The notes: a model not told the origin generated them from the letters alone. Counted from the stretch's first letter, positions 8,859 through 17,405 are shown. The stretch is 64,000 nucleotides of DNA from Corynebacterium flavescens (GCF_008693105.1 NZ_VXKK01000046.1:24051-88050), one strand, 5' to 3'. Program-made: numbers and translations.

Positions 8859-9561
8859 GGTGGGGCTCTCCTGGGTTAATTTCGATGTTGTGGGTGCGGC
8901 CGTTGAGGCCCGATTTCTCATTCGATTCGCGGTAGTTCTGGGCTGTCGCCAAGCGGTGCTCGCGTGCCACCCTTTCCAGGTAGTCCGCATCGGCGCCTGC
9001 CTCGATGAGGCTGACTAACCTTTCGTGCTCTGCAACGGATTCCTGTGCTCTTTCGGGGACGTAGCGAAATGTGGAGACGCGGTGGTACTCCAGCTGCTTC
9101 CACTGTTCATAGACGAGCTTGAGCAATTGCTCGTTGGGGCAGCGGCCAAAAAGCACGCTATGAAACTGCTTATTGAGCCGCGTGAACTCATCAGGATCAT
9201 GGCGAACATCAAGCTCGCTCATCTGCCGGTTGAGCTCGCGTGCCTGCTCCAAATCACCGGCTTTTAGCAAGGGCGCAGAAAGTGCCGTGGCGCGGGCCTC
9301 CAAGGTGGCGACGATATCCATGGAGTTGAAATAGGCTTCGCGGTTATGGGTGCTCACGCGCGCACCCACGTTTCTCTCGTAGGTGACGTAGCCTTCAGCC
9401 TCTAGTTGGCGGATTGCCTCCCGGACGGGGACAACGCTGACATCAATATCTTCCGCGAGGGAGGAGAGCACCAGCCGGTATCCCGGCTCGAACTCCCGCG
9501 TACGGATCTTGGCGCTTATCCACTCATAGGCTTGTTGGGATTTGCTCAGTTGTGCTGTCAT
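8842..9561 (-). CDS. GntR-family regulator (FCD domain)
   Basis: 239 residues. The winged-helix DNA-binding domain is at ~10–75 (LVLSSLAEDIDVSVVPVREA, IRQLEAEGYVTY), followed by an all-helical FCD ligand domain (~95–215) with the expected Asp/His metal or acid-binding residues (DEFTRLNKQFHSVLF, EHERLVSLIEAG). It is embedded in the operon: its ATG overlaps the stop of the FAH–RraA gene (TAATG) and its end overlaps hpaE. It is probably a pathway-specific repressor acting in the 11067–11476 divergent region; the effector is unknown. Confidence 0.85.
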   Translation of the reverse strand: MTAQLSKSQQAYEWISAKIRTREFEPGYRLVLSSLAEDIDVSVVPVREAIRQLEAEGYVTYERNVGARVSTHNREAYFNSMDIVATLEARATALSAPLLKAGDLEQARELNRQMSELDVRHDPDEFTRLNKQFHSVLFGRCPNEQLLKLVYEQWKQLEYHRVSTFRYVPERAQESVAEHERLVSLIEAGADADYLERVAREHRLATAQNYRESNEKSGLNGRTHNIEINPGEPHHEHQQ

Positions 9562-11066
9562 TACTTATCACCGCTGTTCAAGAAATCCTCATAGGCCTGC
9601 TTATTGTCTCCGGTGGGAGGGAAGAGCCCGTCGAGGCTTTCACCTGACTCCACGCGCTGGGCCACCCACTCGTCCTGTCGCTCCTTGGCCAAGGCCTCCT
9701 CGGCCACCTCGGCGGCAATACTGCGGGGGATGACGATGACACCATCATCGTCTCCGACAATGACATCACCCGGCACTACAGTGGCATTACCGCAGCTAAT
9801 GGCAACATCGCTATCCCAAGGAACGTGGCGCCGACCCAAGACACAGGGGTGGGCACCCTGGGTGAATACGGGAAGACCAATCTCTTTGACCGCCGAATAG
9901 TCCCGCACCCCTCCGTCAGTCACCACTCCCGCGGCCCCGCGCACCTTCGCCCGCAGAGCCAAGATGTCTCCCAGAGTGCCGGATTCCGCCTCACGCCTAG
10001 CCTCGATCACAATGACCTCGCCTGCGCGGACAGTGTCAAAGACCTGCTTCTGGGCATTCAGGCCGCCCCCATGAGTCTTAAAAAGATCCTCGCGGCCAGC
10101 CAAGAATCGCAGCGTGCGGGCAATGCCGACCATCTTGGTGCCCGCCGTCTGCGGATAGACGCCTTCTATCACTAACTGATTGATGCCGCGGCGACGCAGC
10201 TCCGCGGACAGACCCGCAGTGGGGACTGCTTCCAGCTTGCTGCGCAGCTCCGGGGTTAGTTCGGGGATCAGTTCGGGGCTAGATTCTGGATCAGGCTCAG
10301 AGCTAGTCAGGGGAGGAAGGCCTGCGGCCGCACGGTCCCCATAGGCGTCTTCTCTTTGTTTATCATCGACACTCGGCAGATCCCCAATGGCGGGATCGAA
10401 GTCGGCGGTAGATTCTACGACGGTGCTGCTCAAGCGTCCCGAACTGGACTCTCCTGGGACATCAACCTCGACCTCGACGACATCGCCTGGCACGATAACC
10501 GTCGATCCCGCTGGCGTGCCCGTGAGGATAATGTCCCCCGTCTCGAGGGTGAGATGCTGGGAAAGATCGGCGACGAATTGCGCGAGGGGGAAGATCATCT
10601 CGGCATCGCTCGTATCGCCTTCCTGCACTAGCTCCCCATTGACCCAGGTCCGCAGGCGCAGCTGCTTCGGGTCTATCGCCTGAGCATCGATGAGGCGCGG
10701 GCCTATAGGGGTGTAGCCGTCGCGGGACTTGGAGCGAGTGTTGGATCCCTTGTCCGCAGCCCGATAGTCATAGAGGCCTACGTCATTGGAGGCGGTGACA
10801 AAGGCGACGTGCCTCCATGCCTCCTCCAGACTCACATCCTTGGCGGGTGCGCCAATAATGAGTGCAATCTCGCCCTCAAAGGCGAGCAACTCGGTCCCAG
10901 AGGGCCGGGCGAGGGTGCCTCCGGATTCGGCCAGGCTGCTCGTGGCCTTGAGGAAATAGCTGGGCACACGGGGCCGGCGCCCACGCTGCGCCGCGCGAGA
11001 CTCGAAGGCCACGTGAACAGCAATGATTTTGCCTGGCTGCTCGGGCAAGATGCTCGGAAAGGCCAT
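9561..11066 (-). CDS. FAH-family isomerase/decarboxylase fused to an RraA-like domain
   Basis: 501 residues in two parts joined by a Ser/Pro/Glu-rich linker (~235–290). Residues ~1–225 are a fumarylacetoacetate-hydrolase (HpaG-like) domain: FEGEIALIIG, DVGLYDYRAADKGSNTRSKS, GPRL, ILTGTPAGS. Residues ~290–480 are an RraA/HMG-aldolase-like domain with GTLGDILALRAKVRGAAGVV and TDGGVRD, the usual Arg-Asp metal/substrate motif. The start ATG (11064–11066) follows AAGGGA by 7 bases. It is the first gene of the leftward operon. The FAH part should handle decarboxylation/isomerisation after HpaE. E. coli HpaG has two FAH halves, so the RraA domain may replace one activity (inference). Confidence 0.85.
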   Translation of the reverse strand: MAFPSILPEQPGKIIAVHVAFESRAAQRGRRPRVPSYFLKATSSLAESGGTLARPSGTELLAFEGEIALIIGAPAKDVSLEEAWRHVAFVTASNDVGLYDYRAADKGSNTRSKSRDGYTPIGPRLIDAQAIDPKQLRLRTWVNGELVQEGDTSDAEMIFPLAQFVADLSQHLTLETGDIILTGTPAGSTVIVPGDVVEVEVDVPGESSSGRLSSTVVESTADFDPAIGDLPSVDDKQREDAYGDRAAAGLPPLTSSEPDPESSPELIPELTPELRSKLEAVPTAGLSAELRRRGINQLVIEGVYPQTAGTKMVGIARTLRFLAGREDLFKTHGGGLNAQKQVFDTVRAGEVIVIEARREAESGTLGDILALRAKVRGAAGVVTDGGVRDYSAVKEIGLPVFTQGAHPCVLGRRHVPWDSDVAISCGNATVVPGDVIVGDDDGVIVIPRSIAAEVAEEALAKERQDEWVAQRVESGESLDGLFPPTGDNKQAYEDFLNSGDK

Positions 11067-11476
11067 GAAGGGATCCCTTCTTCTCTGGAATGTTTGCTCG
11101 AATCGTATATTATCTTCATTCACGCTGCAAGTGCTATAACTCACATCTTCTGCTTGATGCAGGTATAGAACACGTTTTTATGCGTCTCAACACCCGGCAA
11201 ATGAGTAGATAAGCACTGAGTCCGGGCTTCAAAAGAAATGACCGTTGTGCAAGAAGCGAGCATCATATATTATTCACCATCTAAGAGGTAGATCACAGTG
11301 TGATTGATACTTGTTCCACATCACTTATCTGCGGCTGCGGCCGCGGGCTCCCCGGCGCACACACCCGTCGCTGCAACGCATCTTCTTCCTGAAGAGCAAG
11401 GCAGACACCCACCCACAAACTTTGCACTCACCGCCCACGTGAGGCGCGATTATTTAAGTCATCGAAGGAGACCATC
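11067..11476. promoter_or_regulatory. Divergent control region of the aromatic operon and hydroxylase gene
   Basis: A 410-base gap without a gene between two divergent transcription units. It contains a perfect odd palindrome ATCACA-G-TGTGAT (11292–11304) and two copies of TATATTAT (within 11105–11113 and 11265–11273), one near each start. These are candidate operator and promoter elements for the GntR regulator. The part from ~11320 to 11440 is GC-rich and otherwise featureless. GAAGGAG precedes the hydroxylase start. Confidence 0.5.
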
Positions 11477-13324
11477 GTGCAGTTCCACCACAATGGCTAT
11501 GTTTCTCACGATCCCCGCGAACTCGCGGCTGCCGGCTACGGCATCGATCGCCCAATAGAGCTCCCAGAGAAGATGGACGTCCTCATCGTGGGCTCCGGCC
11601 CGGCTGGGATGGTAACCGCCGCGCAACTGGCCATGTTCCCCGACATCAATACCCGGATCATTGAGAGCCGCCCCCACCGCCTGGAGCTGGGCCAGGCCGA
11701 TGGCATCCAATCCCGCTCGGTTGAGACCTTTCAGGCCTTTGGCTTTGCCAAGGAAATAGAAGAAGAGGCCTACGAGATCACCGAGATGGCTTTCTGGAAC
11801 CCCGACCCGGAAAACAGAAACCACATCAAGCGTGGCGCCACACCCGTCGATGACGAAAGCGGCATCTCCGAGTTTCCCCACCTTATTGTCAACCAGGCCC
11901 GCGTGCTGGACTACTTTGCACGCTTTGCCCGCCGGGGACCTGCCCGCATCACGCCTGACTATGGCTGGTCCTTCATCTCCCTGGAGGTGGGGGAAGGGGA
12001 GTACCCCGTCAAGGCCGTGGTGGAGGATGGAAACGGAAACACCCGTGAGCTGGAGGCGAAATATGTCGTGGGCTGCGATGGCGCGCGCTCCCAGGTGCGA
12101 AAGTCCATCGGCGGCAAGCTCCAGGGCGATCAAGCCAATCACGCCTGGGGAGTGATGGACGTCGTGGTGGACACCGATTTCCCGGATTGGCGCACCAAAT
12201 GCGCCATTCACTCGCGGGCAGGCTCCATCCTGCACATCCCCCGCGAGGGCGGCTATCTGTGCCGTGTCTATGTCGACTTGGGCGTGGTACCTGCAGGAGA
12301 TGGTGGCGCTATTCGCTCCACCCCCATCGAGCGAATCATAGAGAAAGCCAACGAGATCTACTCTCCCTACTTCATCGATGTGAAGATGGTGGCCTGGCAC
12401 TCGGTGTACGAGGTGGGCCACCGGCTGGTGGAGTCCTTCGCCGATGACGGGGATAGTCCCCGCGTTTTCCTTACTGGCGACGCCTGCCATACCCACTCGG
12501 CCAAGGCCGGCCAGGGAATGAACGTCTCCATGCAGGACGGTTTTAACCTCGGATGGAAACTTGGACACGTCCTCTCCGGTCGCGCCCCGGAGCAGCTGTT
12601 GTGCACGTATCACCTCGAGCGCCAGCCCGCCGCGCTCAATCTCATCAACTTCGACCGTATGTGGTCCACGCTCATGGCCACGCCGCCGGAAGAGCTGGAG
12701 GATCCAGGCGCGGTGGAGAAGTTCTATGTCGCCGCCGAGGAATTCGCCGCCGGAATGATGACGGAGTATGAAGCAAACATGGTGGTAGGGGATAGGAGGC
12801 ACCAGGATCTAGCCACCGGATACCCCGTGGGCAAACGCTTCAAGTCTTTTGAGGTACTGCGCCGCTGCGACGCCTATCCCCTTCACTTGGGTCACCAGCA
12901 TAGTGCTGACGGTCGCTATCGCATCTATGCCTTCGCCGATTCGGCGACTCCTGCTGATCCTTCCGCGATGGATTCTTGGGCCGAGCAGGTCGGCGATATC
13001 TTGGCGAGCTATGCGCCGCAAGGATTGGATGAGAATGCCTTCTTCGACGTGAAAGCCATCTATCAGACCACCGATCACCGGCAGTACAGCGTTCTCGACG
13101 CCCCGCGCCTATTCCGCCCGGTAAATGGATCCCTACAGGTTCCCAACTGGGAAAATGTCTTTAACGCGCTACCCGGGGAGGGTGACATCTTCCAGGCACG
13201 TGGCATCTCGCGCGAGGGAGCGGTTGTCATTGTCCGCCCAGACCAGTACGTGGGTGCCGTGCTGCGCCTGGATGAGCCCGCTGCTGTGGACGAGTACTTC
13301 TCCCGCGCCCTATTCAAACGCTAG
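11477..13324 (+). CDS. FAD-dependent aromatic-ring hydroxylase (phenol/3-hydroxybenzoate monooxygenase type)
   Basis: 615 residues, class A flavoprotein monooxygenase with the phenol-hydroxylase C-terminal domain. The N-terminal GxGxxG is [37 protein letters not shown], the motif VVGCDGARSQVRKSIG and the FAD/ribityl motif VFLTGDACHTHSAKAGQGMN follow. The C-terminal thioredoxin-like dimerisation domain is ~430–610. It most resembles MobA-type 3-hydroxybenzoate 4-hydroxylases, which hydroxylate ortho to a phenol OH. Divergent from the homoprotocatechuate operon, it could make 3,4-dihydroxyphenylacetate from 3- or 4-hydroxyphenylacetate. That is inference; no HpaBC-type hydroxylase is in the window. 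Confidence 0.82.
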   Translation: MQFHHNGYVSHDPRELAAAGYGIDRPIELPEKMDVLIVGSGPAGMVTAAQLAMFPDINTRIIESRPHRLELGQADGIQSRSVETFQAFGFAKEIEEEAYEITEMAFWNPDPENRNHIKRGATPVDDESGISEFPHLIVNQARVLDYFARFARRGPARITPDYGWSFISLEVGEGEYPVKAVVEDGNGNTRELEAKYVVGCDGARSQVRKSIGGKLQGDQANHAWGVMDVVVDTDFPDWRTKCAIHSRAGSILHIPREGGYLCRVYVDLGVVPAGDGGAIRSTPIERIIEKANEIYSPYFIDVKMVAWHSVYEVGHRLVESFADDGDSPRVFLTGDACHTHSAKAGQGMNVSMQDGFNLGWKLGHVLSGRAPEQLLCTYHLERQPAALNLINFDRMWSTLMATPPEELEDPGAVEKFYVAAEEFAAGMMTEYEANMVVGDRRHQDLATGYPVGKRFKSFEVLRRCDAYPLHLGHQHSADGRYRIYAFADSATPADPSAMDSWAEQVGDILASYAPQGLDENAFFDVKAIYQTTDHRQYSVLDAPRLFRPVNGSLQVPNWENVFNALPGEGDIFQARGISREGAVVIVRPDQYVGAVLRLDEPAAVDEYFSRALFKR

Positions 13325-13367
13325 CCCGGCACGAGATCTGTAATAATCCTCTACACACCATCCGGCA

Positions 13368-13724
13368 CTAGCTGCCGTGGCTCTGCTGCCCGGCTACGCT
13401 GGTCACCGTTGTCAGCAAGAAGACGCTATCGCGCTTCGCCTTGACCCAGTGGCGGTGGTGAGTCAACGCTGCGATCTCTCCGGCAATGAAGGTATCAGTG
13501 TGCTGCCCGGGGGCTTGGCCGCCCACTTCGACTTCGCCCTCGAGAACGTACATCGACGCTGCCGGGGGAGAGTTGTGTTCATCGAGTGCGTTTCCCGCCA
13601 GCAGGGCGATAACTGATTGCCGCAGCGGCCCATCCTTGACCACGATCTCGGCCCACCGCCCATTGTCCTCGGAGCCTGCGTTCTTTAAGGCCACTGGCAC
13701 TAAGTCTTTCAGGTTCTGTGTCAT
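13368..13724 (-). CDS. Small cupin-domain protein
   Basis: 118 residues, a single cupin barrel: SVIALLAGNALDEHNSPPAASMYVLEGEVEVGG, then TFIAGEIAALTHHRHWVKAKRDSVFLLTTV. Such small cupins bind metals or small ligands; catalytic and sensor roles both occur. The start ATG (13722–13724) follows AGGA by 8 bases. It is convergent with the hydroxylase (43-base gap) and divergent from the trp operon. Membership of the aromatic pathway is possible but not shown. Confidence 0.7.
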   Translation of the reverse strand: MTQNLKDLVPVALKNAGSEDNGRWAEIVVKDGPLRQSVIALLAGNALDEHNSPPAASMYVLEGEVEVGGQAPGQHTDTFIAGEIAALTHHRHWVKAKRDSVFLLTTVTSVAGQQSHGS

Positions 13725-13961
13725 GAGGCCCATCCTAGAGCATTGTCGCTTGCTCGGGGGACGGGGCTCTGAAGAGCGAACAAGAATCACAGCGATGAGG
13801 TTTCAAGGGTATCAACTACATACGCCATTTACGTCACTGTGCCTTTTATTGCCGGCCGCGGTCTTTCTATCGCCCACTGTGGCCTGTGGATGATCACGGC
13901 ACTCGGCACAGCAGCTGAAAAACTTTCGGCTCTTGCGCTGTGCGAGCGGGGAAGATGGTGC

Positions 13962-13967
13962 TAAAGT
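13962..13967 (+). promoter_or_regulatory. Putative -10 element of the trp operon
   Basis: TAAAGT ends 7 bases before the GTG of the leader peptide at 13975, so the transcript would start at or within a base of the leader codon (leaderless). No convincing -35 at normal spacing is visible. The region 13725–13960 otherwise holds only the upstream region of the cupin gene. Confidence 0.4.
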
Positions 13968-13974
13968 AGGGCGG

Positions 13975-14013
13975 GTGAAGTTTAAGTCTACGAACTGGTG
14001 GTGGCGCGCATAA
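13975..14013 (+). CDS. trpL: trp operon leader peptide (three tandem Trp codons)
   Basis: A 12-codon frame GTG AAG TTT AAG TCT ACG AAC, then TGG TGG TGG (13996–14004), CGC GCA TAA, reading MKFKSTNWWWRA. Three successive Trp codons in so short a peptide, followed at once by competing hairpins and then trpE, are diagnostic of a tryptophan attenuator leader. The gene is too short for ordinary gene finders. Confidence 0.93.
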   Translation: MKFKSTNWWWRA

Positions 14014-14016
14014 CCT

Positions 14017-14075
14017 GCGGGCCGTCTTTCACAAACCAAATTTGGGTCCGCTGCTGCGGGCCTTTCGGCGTTTTT
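14017..14075 (+). promoter_or_regulatory. trp attenuator (antiterminator and terminator arms)
   Basis: The same 7-mer GCGGGCC occurs at 14017–14023 (arm 2) and 14056–14062 (arm 4); GGTCCGC at 14045–14051 (arm 3) can pair with either, with one G·U. The 3:4 hairpin has a TGCT loop and is followed by TTTCGGC and TTTTT (14071–14075), a terminator. A ribosome stalled on the Trp codons leaves arm 2 free to pair with arm 3; one reaching the stop codon at 14011–14013 covers arm 2 and lets 3:4 form. Confidence 0.85.
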
Positions 14076-14160
14076 GCTGTCCTAAGCCTGCACACGGGCG
14101 ATAATTGCCAGAATAGAATTCGTGAGGATAATCGCGAATCCACATCCGCAAAGGGGCACC

Positions 14161-15711
14161 ATGCCGTTCATTACCAGCGAGCGCGAGGTAGCGTATAGCC
14201 ACGACGCCGCCGCCTTATTTCACGCGCTTGCCACGCCGCGAGACTCCCTCTTGTTAGAGGCCGCGGATATCGAGTCGAAGAAAAACCTCAACTGCATAGC
14301 CATCACCAAAGCGGCGTTGCGCGTGACGTGTCGCGGACAAGAGGTTACCGCCCGAGCACTCACGCCCACTGGGGAGGCCCTCTTAGCCGTGCTCACCCAA
14401 GAGTTCGCCGAGCGTCTGCTCCGAGAGGGGGAGGGGCAGGCCACCTTCGGCTTCGAGTTCTCGGATGAAATCGATGAGCGCGCCCGGCTGCGGGATAGCT
14501 CCACGGCGGACATCCTGCGGGCGCTGAAACTCGACACTGCTTATTCCAGCACGATGCTGCCCTTCCTCGGCGGCGGCTTTGCCTTTGACTACCTCGGCAC
14601 CTTCGAGCATCTCCCCGAGGTGGCCGAAGGCGTCAACGATTATCCGGACTACGAGTTCCTCGTGGCCGAAGAGCTTTTAAGCGTCAACCACCTCGACAGA
14701 AGTGCGCGGGTGGAAGGAGTGGGAACTGACAAGCAGGTGTTGGAGGAATCCCTCACTCGCTCGGCCGACCTCGCAGCCACCGCAGCGGCCGATTCACCCA
14801 AGGCGCCTTCGACGGAGACTGAAGCAGCAGAGCCTAAGCCGCTGCGCGCCACCGCCAGCGTCGATGACGCTACTTTCCGCCGCAACGTCAAGCAGCTCAA
14901 GAAGAACATTGACGCCGGCGATATCTACCAGGTGGTTCCCGCGCGCTCTTTCAGCCTCGATTGCCCGGATGCCTTCGCCGCCTACCGCCGCCTGCGCGAT
15001 ACTAACCCCTCGCCTTATATGTTCTACATCCGCGGCGCGGACTATGAGCTCTTTGGCGCCTCCCCGGAGTCCAACCTGAAGTTCACCGCCGCCAACCGGA
15101 TGGTGCAGCTTTATCCCATCGCGGGTACCCGCCCGCGCGGCCTCAATCCTGATGGCACCATCAACCCCGAGCTCGATATCCGCAACGAGCTAGAGATGCG
15201 TACCGACCACAAGGAGGTGGCCGAGCACACCATGCTCGTGGATCTCGCGCGCAACGATCTCGCCCGAGTGGCGGTTCCGCGCACCCGCATGGTCAAGGAT
15301 CTCCTCCAGGTTGATCGCTACTCCCGCGTCATGCACTTGGTATCCCGCGTTACTGCCACGCTGGACCCGGATTTCGATGCGCTCGATGCCTACCGCGCCT
15401 GCATGAACATGGGCACGCTGACAGGCGCGCCGAAGCTACGTGCAATGGAGCTGCTGCGTGAGGTCGAAGGAACCCGGCGCGGCTCCTACGGTGGGGCAGT
15501 GGGTTATCTGCGCGGGGATGGCTCGATGGATAATTGCATTGTCATCCGCTCTGCCTACGTCAAGGGAGGCACGGCTGTAGTCCAGGCCGGCGCGGGCGTG
15601 GTCCGGGATTCCATTCCCCAATCCGAGGCCGATGAAACCGTCCACAAGGCCTATGCCGTGCTCAATGCCATCGCCCTCGCGCAGGGCGCTTCCCTGGAGG
15701 TCGTCCGATGA
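14161..15711 (+). CDS. trpE: Anthranilate synthase component I
   Basis: 516 residues. The chorismate-utilising domain is complete: DAGDIYQVVPARSFSL, NPSPYMFYIRG, FGASPESNLKF, YPIAGTRPRG, ELEMRTDHKEVAEHTMLVDL, NMGTLTGAPKLRAMEL, RRGSYGGAVGYL and the closing QAGAGVVRDSIPQSEADET. The start ATG follows AAAGGGG; a GTG 39 bases upstream lacks support. In the N-terminal Trp-binding element the E. coli sequence LLLESADIDSK reads LLLEAADIESK here, so the Ser linked to feedback inhibition is Ala34. It overlaps trpG by 4 bases. Confidence 0.96.
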   Translation: MPFITSEREVAYSHDAAALFHALATPRDSLLLEAADIESKKNLNCIAITKAALRVTCRGQEVTARALTPTGEALLAVLTQEFAERLLREGEGQATFGFEFSDEIDERARLRDSSTADILRALKLDTAYSSTMLPFLGGGFAFDYLGTFEHLPEVAEGVNDYPDYEFLVAEELLSVNHLDRSARVEGVGTDKQVLEESLTRSADLAATAAADSPKAPSTETEAAEPKPLRATASVDDATFRRNVKQLKKNIDAGDIYQVVPARSFSLDCPDAFAAYRRLRDTNPSPYMFYIRGADYELFGASPESNLKFTAANRMVQLYPIAGTRPRGLNPDGTINPELDIRNELEMRTDHKEVAEHTMLVDLARNDLARVAVPRTRMVKDLLQVDRYSRVMHLVSRVTATLDPDFDALDAYRACMNMGTLTGAPKLRAMELLREVEGTRRGSYGGAVGYLRGDGSMDNCIVIRSAYVKGGTAVVQAGAGVVRDSIPQSEADETVHKAYAVLNAIALAQGASLEVVR

Positions 15712-16373
15712 ATAAATCGCCCCACGTGGTTCTGATTGATAACCGCGACTCCTTTATCTATAACCTCGTCGACGCCCTCGCCGGCTACCGCACCACCGTC
15801 TTTCGCAATACGGTGCCCGTCGCAGACGTCCTCGCCGCCCAGCCCGACATCATCTGTCTCTCGCCTGGGCCCGGCCATCCCCACGACGCCGGCTACATGA
15901 TGCAGCTTATCGACGCCGCTTTGGGCAAGGTCCCCATCTTCGGCGTCTGCCTCGGCTTCCAGGCCCTCCTGGACTACCACGGCGGGACCGTCGCACCTTG
16001 CGGCCCAGTGCACGGGCAGACGGTGCCCATGACTCTGACCCCGGGAGGCGCGCAGCACCCGGTTTTCCGGGGGCTGACCGTGGACGCGGAGCCGGATAAT
16101 CCCGGCTACGTGGGCACCCAGGTACCCGTGGCCCGCTATCACTCGCTTGGCTGCATCGAGATTCCGGAGGGGATGCGCTCGCTCGCGCACACTCCCACCG
16201 AGATCGGCGAGGTAGTCATGGCGGCGGAGACGCTCGATGGCATGGCTCTGGGAGTGCAATTTCACCCCGAGTCCGTGCTCACCCCCGCCGGGCCCATCAT
16301 CCTCGAGCGTTGTATCGAACAGCTTGTCAATCACCTCGTTACTCCTACTCCCTCCAGCTCAGAAAGGCTTTAG
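15708..16373 (+). CDS. trpG: Anthranilate synthase component II (glutamine amidotransferase)
   Basis: 221 residues, class I glutamine amidotransferase. The triad motifs are visible: GVCLGFQ (nucleophile Cys) and FHPESV (His and Glu), plus SPGPGHP. It supplies ammonia to TrpE. Its ATG overlaps the trpE stop (ATGA). It is unfused, unlike the TrpGD fusions of some enteric bacteria. Confidence 0.95.
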   Translation: MNKSPHVVLIDNRDSFIYNLVDALAGYRTTVFRNTVPVADVLAAQPDIICLSPGPGHPHDAGYMMQLIDAALGKVPIFGVCLGFQALLDYHGGTVAPCGPVHGQTVPMTLTPGGAQHPVFRGLTVDAEPDNPGYVGTQVPVARYHSLGCIEIPEGMRSLAHTPTEIGEVVMAAETLDGMALGVQFHPESVLTPAGPIILERCIEQLVNHLVTPTPSSSERL

Positions 16374-16376
16374 ACC

Positions 16377-17405
16377 ATGACCACCTCCGACTCCTTACAC
16401 ACCCTCCAGGAGTTCCTCGACATCAAGGAACCCACGGTGGAGCAGGCCACTGCCGTATTCTTGCCGCTGACCGTCGGCGATTATGACGACGTCCATATCG
16501 CAGCCTTGCTCACCGCGATTCGCACCCGCGGCGAGACCTTCGCGGACATTGCCGGGGCCGCCAAGGCCTTCCTCGACGCTGGGCGCCCTTTCCCCATCAC
16601 CGGCGCCGGCCTCATGGACAGCGCCGGTACCGGTGGAGACGGCGCGAATACCATCAACATCACCACTGCCGCCTCACTCGTGGCGGCCGCCGGGGGAGTG
16701 AAGATGGTCAAGCATGGCAATCGCTCCGTCTCCTCGAAGTCAGGCTCGGCCGACGTGCTGGAGGCGCTCGGCATCAGGCTGGACCTGGACCCGACGCGGG
16801 CGGTGCGCCAATTCGAGGGCGCCAACTTCACCTTCCTTTTTGCCCCGGCCTATAACCCCGCCATCGCGCACGTGCAGCCGGTACGCAAGGCGCTCGGGGT
16901 CTCCACCCTTTTCAACACGATGGGCCCGTTGCTCTCTCCCGCGCGCCCCGAGTTTCAGATCATGGGTATAGCCAATCCGGCCCAGGGGCAGATCATCGCC
17001 GAGGTCTTCCGCGAGCTGGGTCGCACCCGCGCCCTCGTGGTGCACGGCTCCGGCACCGATGAGATAGCAGTGCATGGATCCACCGAGGTCTGGGAGCTTC
17101 ACAATGGGGAGATCACCCACTACGAGATCACGCCGGAGGAGATTGGCATTCCGCGCCACGAGCTCTCCGAGCTGGCCGGGGGAGACGGCGCCGAGAACGC
17201 CCGCCTCATCCGCGATGTCTTCGCTGGGAAGGGCAAGCCCGCGCATCGCGATGCCATCGTGGCCACCGCTGGGGCGATGTTCTACGTCTACGGCACTACA
17301 CCCACTATCCGCGAAGGCGCTCAGCTGGCCGCACAACTTATAGATTCGGGCGAGGTGGCCGCATGGCTGCGCACCCACGAGGAGACCGACTATGGCACAG
17401 AGTAA
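16377..17405 (+). CDS. trpD: Anthranilate phosphoribosyltransferase
   Basis: 342 residues with the PRPP-binding motif GTGGDGANTINITTAAS, the anthranilate-site KHGNRSVSSKSGSADVLEALG, and FLFAPAYNPAIAHVQPVRKALG. Converts anthranilate to N-(5-phosphoribosyl)anthranilate. It starts 3 bases after trpG and overlaps trpCF by 14 bases. Confidence 0.95.
   Translation: MTTSDSLHTLQEFLDIKEPTVEQATAVFLPLTVGDYDDVHIAALLTAIRTRGETFADIAGAAKAFLDAGRPFPITGAGLMDSAGTGGDGANTINITTAASLVAAAGGVKMVKHGNRSVSSKSGSADVLEALGIRLDLDPTRAVRQFEGANFTFLFAPAYNPAIAHVQPVRKALGVSTLFNTMGPLLSPARPEFQIMGIANPAQGQIIAEVFRELGRTRALVVHGSGTDEIAVHGSTEVWELHNGEITHYEITPEEIGIPRHELSELAGGDGAENARLIRDVFAGKGKPAHRDAIVATAGAMFYVYGTTPTIREGAQLAAQLIDSGEVAAWLRTHEETDYGTE

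Noticed and set aside
11459..12802. 447-residue open frame antisense to the hydroxylase
   Set aside because: It mirrors the third-position pattern of the hydroxylase gene, has no family motif and no start signal; long antisense frames are common in GC-rich DNA.
13812..14039. 75-residue leftward frame across the trp leader
   Set aside because: It overlaps the leader peptide and attenuator and has no motif.
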